A model generated the notes under the pieces. That model was not told the DNA's origin. It made no database searches and worked only from the letters and a program-made list of their open reading frames with translations. A program made the position numbers and the translations under genes. Below, piece by piece: positions 8,621 through 15,423 of a DNA stretch of 64,000 bases (within the stretch, counting starts at the first letter, position 1; the number at the start of each line of letters is the position of its first letter). The stretch is from JAXLQL01 sp046331625 (GTDB lineage: Bacteria > Acidobacteriota > Terriglobia > Bryobacterales > Bryobacteraceae): positions 139,727-203,726 of the forward strand of contig JAXLQL010000013.1 of the NCBI GenBank assembly GCA_046331625.1, written 5' to 3'.

Positions 8621-9182
8621 GAGTTACCCCCGCGTAGATCTCCGAGAGGGGAATCGAGATGCCGAGAGATGCGAAGGTCATGGTGGCGTCAAGACCTTCG
8701 ACCGTGATGAGCTTCCACGACCCGTCAGCATCGCGGCGCAGGAGTTCCACGCGAGGCGTGTCCTGCCAAACCATCGCGTACTCTTCGAGAGAAGGGAGGC
8801 TACGATACATGAGAGACTTCATGATGTAGTCGTTCCCTTGGGTGGAGGGGTAAAGCACCTCGACAATCACTTTCGGATTCGTGACTGATTGGGGATCTTC
8901 TACCGAGTAAGACACTTTACCGCAGACTACTAACAGATCTGGGTATACGAAGCGGGAGGCCGTGCCCCGAACCCTGGCCGTACTCGCTCCTACCGCGCAG
9001 TCCCGGCCATCCAAGTGCGAAGCCAAGCGTCTCCCGAGGTTAACCGTCACGACGGAATGAGAAAAGGAGTTGACGATGAGCGGAAAGACTTCGCCATCCC
9101 AGTATTCGCTTCGAAACTCGGCCACGTCTTCCGCAGCCAAATAGTCAGCGAGCGAAACTCTGGCAACGGCGAGTGCACCCAT
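8550..9182 (-). CDS. Uma2 family (DUF820) restriction-endonuclease-fold protein
   Basis: A 210-residue Uma2 protein with complete N-terminus (VSLADYLAAED, then FRSEYWDGEVF) and the core motifs YPDLLVVCG and NPKVIVEVLYPST followed by a lysine in DYIMKSLMY. This is the PD-(D/E)XK-like arrangement. Uma2 genes are abundant in acidobacteria and cyanobacteria, mostly without known function. The last 20 or so residues (RPRSPRRTRGSTRR) run into the reversed pirin fragment, so the natural C-terminus has been extended by the rearrangement. Divergent from the dehydrogenase at 9231. Confidence 0.75.
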   Translation of the reverse strand: MGALAVARVSLADYLAAEDVAEFRSEYWDGEVFPLIVNSFSHSVVTVNLGRRLASHLDGRDCAVGASTARVRGTASRFVYPDLLVVCGKVSYSVEDPQSVTNPKVIVEVLYPSTQGNDYIMKSLMYRSLPSLEEYAMVWQDTPRVELLRRDADGSWKLITVEGLDATMTFASLGISIPLSEIYAGVTLNSDRTEETRPRSPRRTRGSTRR

Positions 9183-9230
9183 GCGTCCTATTGTACATTT
9201 GCCATCTCCCGGTCGTGTCAGAATGTTCTC

Positions 9231-12206
9231 ATGAAATCGCTCGGGCTTCTCGCCACGGCCTCGCTCGCCATGGCCCAGATGACTGCTCCGCTTACCGTGA
9301 AGGGCCTCAAAACCGCGCCCGGACTCGAGGTCACGCTCTGGGCTTCAGAGCCGATGGTCACCAACCCCACTGACATCGACATCGATGAAAAAGGCCGCAT
9401 CTGGTACCTTGAAGCCGTCAACTACCGCCGCAAGCTGAAGGGCCTGCCGGACCTCCGAAAGAGCGACCGCATCATCATCCTCGAAGACACCGATGGCGAT
9501 GGCAAGGCGGACACGCGCAAGATCTTCGCCGAAGACGTCTCGCTCCGTGCTCCGATCGGCATCGCCGTGCTCGGCAACAAGGTCTACGTGTCGCAATCAC
9601 CGGACCTCGTCGTCTACACCAAGGACGACCAGGATCGCGTGGTCAGCCGCGAGGTGTTGCTCACGGGCTGGGGCGGCATCGACCACGATCACGGGCTCCA
9701 CGCCGTCACCTTCGGTCACGACGGCCGCCTCTACTTCAATTCGGGCGACCAGGGTTTCGACGTCACCGACAAGAGCGGCAACCGGTTCGTGAGCAGCCAG
9801 AAGGGTCCGTACTACGCCGGCTGCGCGCTGCGGATGAACCCCGACGGCACCGGATTCAAGGTGCTGGCTCACAATTTTCGCAACCCCTACGAACTCGCGA
9901 TGGACTCGTTCGGGAGCATCTGGCAATCGGACAACGACGACGACGGCAACGCCTGGACCCGGTTCAACTACGTGATGGAGGGCGGCAACTACGGATATTG
10001 GGGTCCGGGTGGACGCCGCTGGCGCGAGGATCGCGGCACGCACTTCCATCAAGAGAATCCGGGCGTGGTGCCGAACATCGCACGACTGGGCGCGGGCTCG
10101 CCCTGCGGATTGATCATCTACGAAGGCTCGCTGTTGCCGGAGAAATATCGCCATCAGCCGATCCACGCCGAAGCGGGAAAGCGCGCCGTCAACACCTATC
10201 TCATCGAGCGCGCGGGCGCTGGCTATGGGCTCACCACGGAGCCGACAACCGCCGCAGCGGATACGTGGTTTCGGCCATCGGATGTGGCGATGGGTCCCGA
10301 CGGCGCAGTCTACATTGCCGACTGGTATGACCCGGGCGTTGGCGGACACAACATGGGCGACACTGCGCGCGGCCGCATTTATCGCCTGGCACCCACCGGG
10401 TACAAGACGCGCAAGGTGCCCGTAAATCTCGATACGGAAGAAGGCTTGGCGGCGGCTCTTGGTTCGCCCACGCAGTCGATTCGCTACTTGGCGTTCATGC
10501 GCCTTCGCGAACAAGGCTCCGCCGCGTTGCCCACGCTCCTGAAGATGTGGCAGAGCAGCGATCCGATCGCGCGCGCCCGTTCGCTCTGGCTCATCGGAGC
10601 ATCTGGCGCCGAGGGTCGGGCGACAGTTGAGGGAGCACTGCGCGAATCCGACGAGCGGTTCCGCATGCTCGGCTTGCGCGTGATGCATCTCAACTTTCCG
10701 AAGTCGTTTCTGGCGGCGAGCGAGCCGCTGTGGACCGATCCTTCGCCCGCGGTCCGCCGCGAAGTCGCAGTTCTGATGCAGCACTACCAGGGTCCGGAAG
10801 CAGCGAAAGCTCTGGTGGCGTTGGCTCGAGGCTACGACGGCAAGGACCGTTGGTATCTCGAAGCGCTGGGCATCGGCATGGAAGGCAAAGAGCAGGAGAT
10901 GGTCTCGCGCCTCGAACGTGCGTTTCCCGGACCATGGGACAGCCGGCTGGCGGCCTTCTTCTGGCGCATGCGTGCACCCGAAACGCTCCCCGGATTGGTG
11001 GCCGCCGCCGGGAACGAGCAACTCGCCACGGCCCAGCGGATCGAGGCTATGGAAGCGGTGGCGGTGCAGAAAGAAGAGGCCGCAATGACAGCAGTGGCTG
11101 GCATGGTGTCGAGGGATTCCGCTCCCGCTGAGTTGCGCCGCGTGGCGCTCGAGCGCCTGACCAAGCGTTTGTTCAGCGAGTGGACGCCGTATCGGACGTC
11201 CCAGAAAGCCACCGAAGCGGTGGAGAAGGCGCTGGCGACGCCTGCGCTCCGCAAGGCCGCGCTCGATTTCGTGGAGGATCTCGAGGATCCCCGGTTTGGT
11301 CCCGCGGTGGCCAAGCTCGCCCAAGACGGGTCGCTCGGCGAACCGGAGCGCGTTGTGGCGATCCAAGCTGTGGGAAAAACAAAATCGCAGGAGTTTGTTC
11401 CAATGCTGACCCGGCTCTCGCAGAACGGTCCGTTGCCGATCCGGCTTGCAGCCGTGCGAGCGATTGGATCGGCGCAGCCACCCGATCTCGAAGCACGCTT
11501 CCGCCGCCTCATCCTCAGCAAGGAGCCGAACGAACTTCGCAGTGAGGCGCTGCGGTCGCTGGTGCGCTCCACGGCCGGCGCCAACCTGGTGCTCGACCTC
11601 GAGCAAAAGCAGGAACTACCGGCCGAGTTGCGCAACTTGGCGTCGTCACAGATCGCGTTCAATCGCGACCCGGCTGTGCGCACGCGCGCCGCCAAGATAC
11701 TTCCGCCACCGGTCAGCCGCGCCAAGACGAAGCTGCCTCCGCCGCGAAGCTTGGCCGCCCAACAGGGTGATGCGGCTTCGGGAAAGCGAGTGTTCTTCTC
11801 GAAGACGGGCCCGAACTGCGCCTCCTGTCATGCGGTGGAAGAAGGCAAGCCGACCATCGGACCCAACCTCGCCGATATCGGGACGAAGCTTGGCAAAGAG
11901 GCGATGGTCGATTCGATCCTGAACCCGAGCGCCGGCATCGCGCATGAGTACGTGAGTTGGATCCTCGATACCAAGACGCAGGGCCAAGTGATCGGGATTC
12001 TGGCCGAGGACACTCCGCAGCGCGTGGTGGTGAAGACTGAAACCGGCGAGGCGATCCGCGTGCGCCCAGCCGACATTACGGCGCGGCGCAAGAGCAACCT
12101 ATCGATGATGCCAGAGGACCTGGTAACCAAGATGACCGAGCACGAGTTCGTGAACCTGCTCGAGTATCTGACTACACTGCGTAGCGCTCTCCAGTCCCAA
12201 CGCTAG
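9231..12206 (+). CDS. Secreted heme-binding dehydrogenase: beta-propeller, HEAT repeats, cytochrome c
   Basis: A 991-residue exported protein (signal MKSLGLLATASLAMAQ). Residues about 20-400 form a PVC-type NHL/sorbosone-dehydrogenase-like propeller (IDHDHGLHAVTFG, YIADWYDPGVGGH). About 420-830 are HEAT-like helical repeats, and a C-terminal cytochrome c domain has CASCH at residues 863-867. Proteins of this layout are common in Planctomycetes and Acidobacteria and are presumed periplasmic oxidoreductases on sugars, with no proven substrate. The ORF opens at 9015, but the signal peptide fixes the start at 9231. A degraded copy of the first 95 bases lies at 8259. Confidence 0.85.
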   Translation: MKSLGLLATASLAMAQMTAPLTVKGLKTAPGLEVTLWASEPMVTNPTDIDIDEKGRIWYLEAVNYRRKLKGLPDLRKSDRIIILEDTDGDGKADTRKIFAEDVSLRAPIGIAVLGNKVYVSQSPDLVVYTKDDQDRVVSREVLLTGWGGIDHDHGLHAVTFGHDGRLYFNSGDQGFDVTDKSGNRFVSSQKGPYYAGCALRMNPDGTGFKVLAHNFRNPYELAMDSFGSIWQSDNDDDGNAWTRFNYVMEGGNYGYWGPGGRRWREDRGTHFHQENPGVVPNIARLGAGSPCGLIIYEGSLLPEKYRHQPIHAEAGKRAVNTYLIERAGAGYGLTTEPTTAAADTWFRPSDVAMGPDGAVYIADWYDPGVGGHNMGDTARGRIYRLAPTGYKTRKVPVNLDTEEGLAAALGSPTQSIRYLAFMRLREQGSAALPTLLKMWQSSDPIARARSLWLIGASGAEGRATVEGALRESDERFRMLGLRVMHLNFPKSFLAASEPLWTDPSPAVRREVAVLMQHYQGPEAAKALVALARGYDGKDRWYLEALGIGMEGKEQEMVSRLERAFPGPWDSRLAAFFWRMRAPETLPGLVAAAGNEQLATAQRIEAMEAVAVQKEEAAMTAVAGMVSRDSAPAELRRVALERLTKRLFSEWTPYRTSQKATEAVEKALATPALRKAALDFVEDLEDPRFGPAVAKLAQDGSLGEPERVVAIQAVGKTKSQEFVPMLTRLSQNGPLPIRLAAVRAIGSAQPPDLEARFRRLILSKEPNELRSEALRSLVRSTAGANLVLDLEQKQELPAELRNLASSQIAFNRDPAVRTRAAKILPPPVSRAKTKLPPPRSLAAQQGDAASGKRVFFSKTGPNCASCHAVEEGKPTIGPNLADIGTKLGKEAMVDSILNPSAGIAHEYVSWILDTKTQGQVIGILAEDTPQRVVVKTETGEAIRVRPADITARRKSNLSMMPEDLVTKMTEHEFVNLLEYLTTLRSALQSQR

Positions 12207-12786
12207 CGGCGGCGGTGGCGTAGTCGGGCGCGGCTTTGAGGAGCTTGCGGACCACATCCTCCTTCGGGATGGCGGCCTCGAGAATATCCATGCCTTCGAC
12301 GGTGATCATCAGGCTCGACTTGTCGTCGGAGGAAATGAGCCGGCGCTGCTTGAGGTACCAGACGGTGAAGGTCAGGTGCTCGCGCGGCAGGCACATCATG
12401 TTCTCGAGCTGCAAAACCGAGAGCGATGGGGCGCCCACGTGCTGCTTGCGCTGGTTATAGAGCAGGCAAAGCACGCCGAGGCGGCGATTGCTTTCGCCGT
12501 GGACGTCGTCAGAGAACTGGCGCGTCATGAACAGCGGAATCGGCTCGTCTTTCTGGTGCGCCTTGCGCTCGGCGTCGAAGTTCTTCCTCTTCTGCGGGTC
12601 TCCGAGCACCTCATAGGCGGCCTTTACCGCGAGAAACCGTTCGATGTTCCCGCTCTCCGAGTTGTCCGGGTGAAATCGCGTGGCCAGAATGCGATAGACA
12701 CGATGGACGACCTCCATGTCGGCTTCCGGCTCCACTCCCAGGATGTCGTAAAAATCGACGTACGGGGCTTCGTTCGATGTGAACAT
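12172..12786 (-). CDS. J-domain (DnaJ-like) protein
   Basis: A 204-residue protein with an N-terminal J domain (about residues 9-72: DFYDILGVEPEAD, then RFHPDNS with the HPD tripeptide that stimulates Hsp70 ATPase, then AYEVLGDPQKRKNFD). The rest is a domain of about 110 residues rich in Leu/Arg, including a possible winged-helix-like segment (LQLENMMCLPREHLTFTVWYL). It lacks the Gly/Phe and zinc regions of DnaJ, so it is a class III co-chaperone of unknown client. Its 3' end overlaps the dehydrogenase 3' end by 35 bases on opposite strands. Confidence 0.85.
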   Translation of the reverse strand: MFTSNEAPYVDFYDILGVEPEADMEVVHRVYRILATRFHPDNSESGNIERFLAVKAAYEVLGDPQKRKNFDAERKAHQKDEPIPLFMTRQFSDDVHGESNRRLGVLCLLYNQRKQHVGAPSLSVLQLENMMCLPREHLTFTVWYLKQRRLISSDDKSSLMITVEGMDILEAAIPKEDVVRKLLKAAPDYATAAASVGTGERYAV

Positions 12787-12898
12787 TTGGAGGATCTATC
12801 GGCCACGGTCCGGCCGGCATTGCTAGGTGGTTCGCCTCGAAACCGCTTCGGGAGTTCACCGAGTACGCACCGAACGCAGCGCTAGGCGAACAGGGCGC

Positions 12899-12927
12899 TT
12901 GCAACTCTGTCTAGAATTTTGTAGAAT
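12899..12927 (+). promoter_or_regulatory. Candidate sigma70 promoter of the toxin-antitoxin pair
   Basis: TTGCAA at 12899-12904 and TAGAAT at 12922-12927 are 17 bases apart. Transcription would begin only about 10 bases before the ATG at 12945. A second TAGAAT lies at 12912-12917, and gtagaatcctatac follows, so an antitoxin operator here is plausible. An AGGAA ribosome-binding site begins at 12935. Confidence 0.5.
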
Positions 12928-12944
12928 CCTATACAGGAACAAAT

Positions 12945-13214
12945 ATGACCACTCAAATCTCGGCTCCGGTCTCTGGCTCCACTCGCGATCTTCTCGAACG
13001 ATACTGCCGCGAGTCAGGAGTGAAGAAAGGGCATCTGATAGAACAGGCGCTACTGTATCACCTCCAGGCGCTGCAGACCTTGCCAGACGACGTCATTATC
13101 CGTCCCAGAATCGTCGTCTCCAAACAGTCCGGCCTCGAGATCCTGAAGCGCCTCGAAGAGCCGCCTCAGCCTACTCCGGCCTTGCGCAAGCTCATGAAGC
13201 CCAGTGGAGATTAG
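12945..13214 (+). CDS. RHH-type antitoxin of a GNAT toxin-antitoxin pair
   Basis: An 89-residue protein. Residues 1-45 have the strand-helix-helix pattern of ribbon-helix-helix repressors (MTTQISAPVSGSTRDLLERYC, then SGVKKGHLIEQALLYHL). The C-terminal half is a Pro-rich tail that would neutralise the toxin. It overlaps the acetyltransferase gene by 11 bases, the usual arrangement of TacA/TacT- and AtaR/AtaT-type systems. RHH antitoxins of this kind repress their own promoter. The assignment rests mainly on size, fold pattern and the partner. Confidence 0.75.
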   Translation: MTTQISAPVSGSTRDLLERYCRESGVKKGHLIEQALLYHLQALQTLPDDVIIRPRIVVSKQSGLEILKRLEEPPQPTPALRKLMKPSGD

Positions 13215-13719
13215 GACGCTTCGGACGGAGGACGACCGGACGAGTTTTCGCTCCGGCGACGCCGATCTCGATCGCTTTCTCGAGAAATACGCAGGGCAGA
13301 ATCAGTTCCGGCACCATCTCGGAGTGACCTATGTTGCCGCCGATGGATCCCGGGTTGCCGGGTACGCGACAGTCTCGGCTGGCGATATCGAGATCGAACG
13401 CCTGCCAGCGGCAGTCACCAAGAAACTACCGCGCTATCCCCTTCCCGTGCTTCGGCTCGCGAGACTCGCCGTAGATGTAGAGTATCGAGGGCTTGGCTTA
13501 GGCCAACAGTTGCTGAAGTGCGTATTTCAGTTGGCCGTCCGAATGTCCGGGAAAGTCGGATGCATCGGGGTCGTTGTTGACGCGAAAGCGGGAGCTGTAG
13601 CCTTTTATGAGCGCTTCGGATTCATGCGGCTGCAAGTGCTCGAAGGCGCGGCAGCGCCCTATGCAAGTACCGTGTCGATGTTTCTTCCGCTCGCAGACAT
13701 CGCGGAGGCACTGAGATGA
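13204..13719 (+). CDS. GNAT acetyltransferase toxin (TacT/AtaT-like)
   Basis: A 171-residue GNAT protein starting with GTG at 13204. Motifs typical of this toxin family are visible: DLDRFLEKYAGQNQ near the N-terminus, VAGYATVSAG, LARLAVDVEYRGLGLGQQLL (acetyl-CoA pyrophosphate loop RGLGLG) and AVAFYERFGF near the end. Such toxins acetylate the amino acid on charged tRNA and block translation. The close overlap with the RHH gene supports a toxin role over a metabolic acetyltransferase. The next gene, on the other strand, begins two bases after its stop. Confidence 0.82.
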   Translation: MEIRTLRTEDDRTSFRSGDADLDRFLEKYAGQNQFRHHLGVTYVAADGSRVAGYATVSAGDIEIERLPAAVTKKLPRYPLPVLRLARLAVDVEYRGLGLGQQLLKCVFQLAVRMSGKVGCIGVVVDAKAGAVAFYERFGFMRLQVLEGAAAPYASTVSMFLPLADIAEALR

Positions 13720-13720
13720 G

Positions 13721-14869
13721 TTACCGCTTCACTCGAAAACTGATCGCCTCCACGCGCTGATCCACGGCCCCGTACGCGTTATCGCCGCCCACGTGATACA
13801 CGCACAACACCCGCCCATCCGGAAGCTGCACGCTGCGCGGATAGTAGCCACTCTTCGGACGCCCGTCGAGGTACTGCCACGTCTTGCCTTCATCCGCCGT
13901 GTACGCGATCCCATCGGTAGCCAGGTGCAGCACCGGACCTTCCCGCGTCGCCAGCAACTCCGGGTGCCCGCTATGCGGGATCCACAGCTTCCGCACCGGC
14001 TCGGGCCGCCACGTCGCGCCTGACTTGCGCAGTCTCGTCTGGTAACGGCTCTTCGCGGCGTCCACGCGAATTACCGCGAGCAGATCGCCGTTCGGCAACT
14101 CGGCCACATCGAGTTCTTCTGACGGTCGCACTGTCTTGTCATCCCAAACCAGGATCGGGTCGGACCACGTCTTGCCCAGATCCGCCGAGACCCACACTGC
14201 CGGCTCGAGCAGCTTCGCCCAATCGTTGCGCGTCACCAAGCCCGGGCGGTGCGGAATCACGCCGCCCGCAACCACCAACCGGCCGTCGCGCAGCAACCGC
14301 ATGCGTTTGGGGAGCGAGTCCCAACGCTGGCGATCAAAGAACACCGCGGGCTCGCTCCATGTCTTGGCGCCGTCGGTGGAGCGCTGCCAGTATCCGGTCT
14401 GCGGGACGTCGTAGAAAGGTAGGTACTGGCCCCAGACCGCGCGATAGATGGTTCCGCCGGCCGCGGCCACTTCGGGCTCGCAGGTCCATCCGTTCATCGG
14501 CGTGGAGGCGTGCTCGGAGTGCACGTGCCGCCAAGTCGCCCCGGCGTCACCGGACTCGAGATGAATCACCTCGAGATCGAGTCCGGTCATGTCGTAGCCG
14601 GCATGTTCTGGTTTTGCGGTCGGCGGCCACGAGAGCAGATGGCGGATTTCTTTCGACGCGCGATAGCGGCCTTGCGCAGGTCCGGTGGCCTGGTGGAAGC
14701 TGACCATGGGATTGCCGCTGGGCATGAGCCAGAGTCCCACCCAACTGGTGAATCCGGGTGTTTCGGGGGAGTGGTAGACGGTGCGGGTGGTGAGGTCCGT
14801 GACGCCGAATTGTTGGGCTTGGCAAGCGAGCGCGGTGGAGAGCAGCAGAATGCGAAACGTGGTGGCCAT
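13721..14869 (-). CDS. Secreted sialidase-like (BNR-repeat) protein
   Basis: A 382-residue protein with signal MATTFRILLLSTALACQAQ. Several BNR/Asp-box-like motifs are visible (SGDAGATWRHV, STDGAKTWSEP, SADLGKTWSDP, TADEGKTWQYL), each S/T-x-D-x-G-x-T-W, as in six-bladed exo-alpha-sialidase propellers. The arginine triad of true sialidases cannot be confirmed by eye, so other glycan or non-catalytic roles are possible. The open frame starts at 15121, but only the start at 14869 gives a signal peptide. Divergent, 18 bases from the secreted protein at 14888. Confidence 0.78.
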   Translation of the reverse strand: MATTFRILLLSTALACQAQQFGVTDLTTRTVYHSPETPGFTSWVGLWLMPSGNPMVSFHQATGPAQGRYRASKEIRHLLSWPPTAKPEHAGYDMTGLDLEVIHLESGDAGATWRHVHSEHASTPMNGWTCEPEVAAAGGTIYRAVWGQYLPFYDVPQTGYWQRSTDGAKTWSEPAVFFDRQRWDSLPKRMRLLRDGRLVVAGGVIPHRPGLVTRNDWAKLLEPAVWVSADLGKTWSDPILVWDDKTVRPSEELDVAELPNGDLLAVIRVDAAKSRYQTRLRKSGATWRPEPVRKLWIPHSGHPELLATREGPVLHLATDGIAYTADEGKTWQYLDGRPKSGYYPRSVQLPDGRVLCVYHVGGDNAYGAVDQRVEAISFRVKR

Positions 14870-14887
14870 TGCGGTATTGTAGTCGTC

Positions 14888-15391
14888 GTGCGGGCGCTTC
14901 TCGTAGTAGCCAGTCTCATCGCACTCACGTACGCCGCGTGCCCCGGCTACATCCGGTGGCGCACCGTCTACTCGGTCCCGTCGCCAGATGGCAAAGCAGA
15001 ACTGGTGGTCCAAGAAGCCGGATGCTTCGCGGAGGAGTGCAACGTACGCGCGGCTGTCAACTACAAGTGGCGAACCAAGGTTCTCGGAGTTGAGGGAGAC
15101 TGTGCGTTCGTCTTCGCACATGCCGCATGGAGGGGCCCTCAGGTTTCCGTGTTGGTCAACAACATCTGGTGCCGCAACATTTTCGCAGCCTTTGATACGG
15201 CAACTGGCGAGGCTGTCGACTTTGCATCCACCGAAGAGTGGTTGAAACAGTCCCTCATTGACACGTATTCAATCACGTTCGGTGAGTTGGAAGCCTACAA
15301 TGACGATCCGATTCAGTGGGCAGCGCATGCCGGTGACGGCCGTCCGCGGCGGAGTGTCGAGGAGTTCGACCGCCGCTTCCTCCGGCGCTGA
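14888..15391 (+). CDS. Hypothetical exported protein
   Basis: A 167-residue protein from a GTG at 14888, with a hydrophobic N-terminus (RALLVVASLIALTYAA) that should act as a signal or anchor. It has four cysteines after the leader in two close pairs (GCFAEECN, and C...WCRN), suggesting disulfides. No known domain is recognised. Longer versions starting at 14510 are in the shadow of the sialidase-like gene and are unlikely. The frame and codon use look genuine. Confidence 0.55.
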   Translation: MRALLVVASLIALTYAACPGYIRWRTVYSVPSPDGKAELVVQEAGCFAEECNVRAAVNYKWRTKVLGVEGDCAFVFAHAAWRGPQVSVLVNNIWCRNIFAAFDTATGEAVDFASTEEWLKQSLIDTYSITFGELEAYNDDPIQWAAHAGDGRPRRSVEEFDRRFLRR

Positions 15392-15423
15392 CTCGGCTGT
15401 CATAAGATACTAGTCGAAAGCCA

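Larger units (their letters stand above)
6681..9330. repeat. Decayed tandem duplication (about 1.67 kb unit)
   Basis: Segment 6681-8353 is repeated as 8360-9330. Matching pieces: 6681-6745 with 8360-8423 (Ada/AlkA gene); 7493-7729 with 8424-8620 (pirin 3' end, with a gap near 7518-7557); 7692-8207 with the Uma2 gene at 8550-9182; and 8259-8353 with 9231-9325 (5' end of the dehydrogenase). Over the pirin/Uma2 part the offset is 890 bases. The second copy has lost most of the Ada/AlkA and pirin portion; the first has lost the Uma2 start and all but the stub of the dehydrogenase. Confidence 0.85.

Noticed and set aside
8305..8637. 110-residue plus-strand open frame
   Set aside because: Made of joined fragments of dehydrogenase, ada/alkA and pirin DNA in shifted frames; pseudogene debris, not a gene.
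7692..9182. Restriction-modification system
   Set aside because: Uma2 proteins have a nuclease-like fold, but there is no methyltransferase or specificity gene nearby and the pair comes from a local duplication.
9597..11606. 669-residue open frame on the minus strand
   Set aside because: Antisense shadow of the heme-binding dehydrogenase: its sequence is Arg/His-rich with no recognisable motif, while the plus-strand frame has clear propeller, HEAT and CxxCH features.
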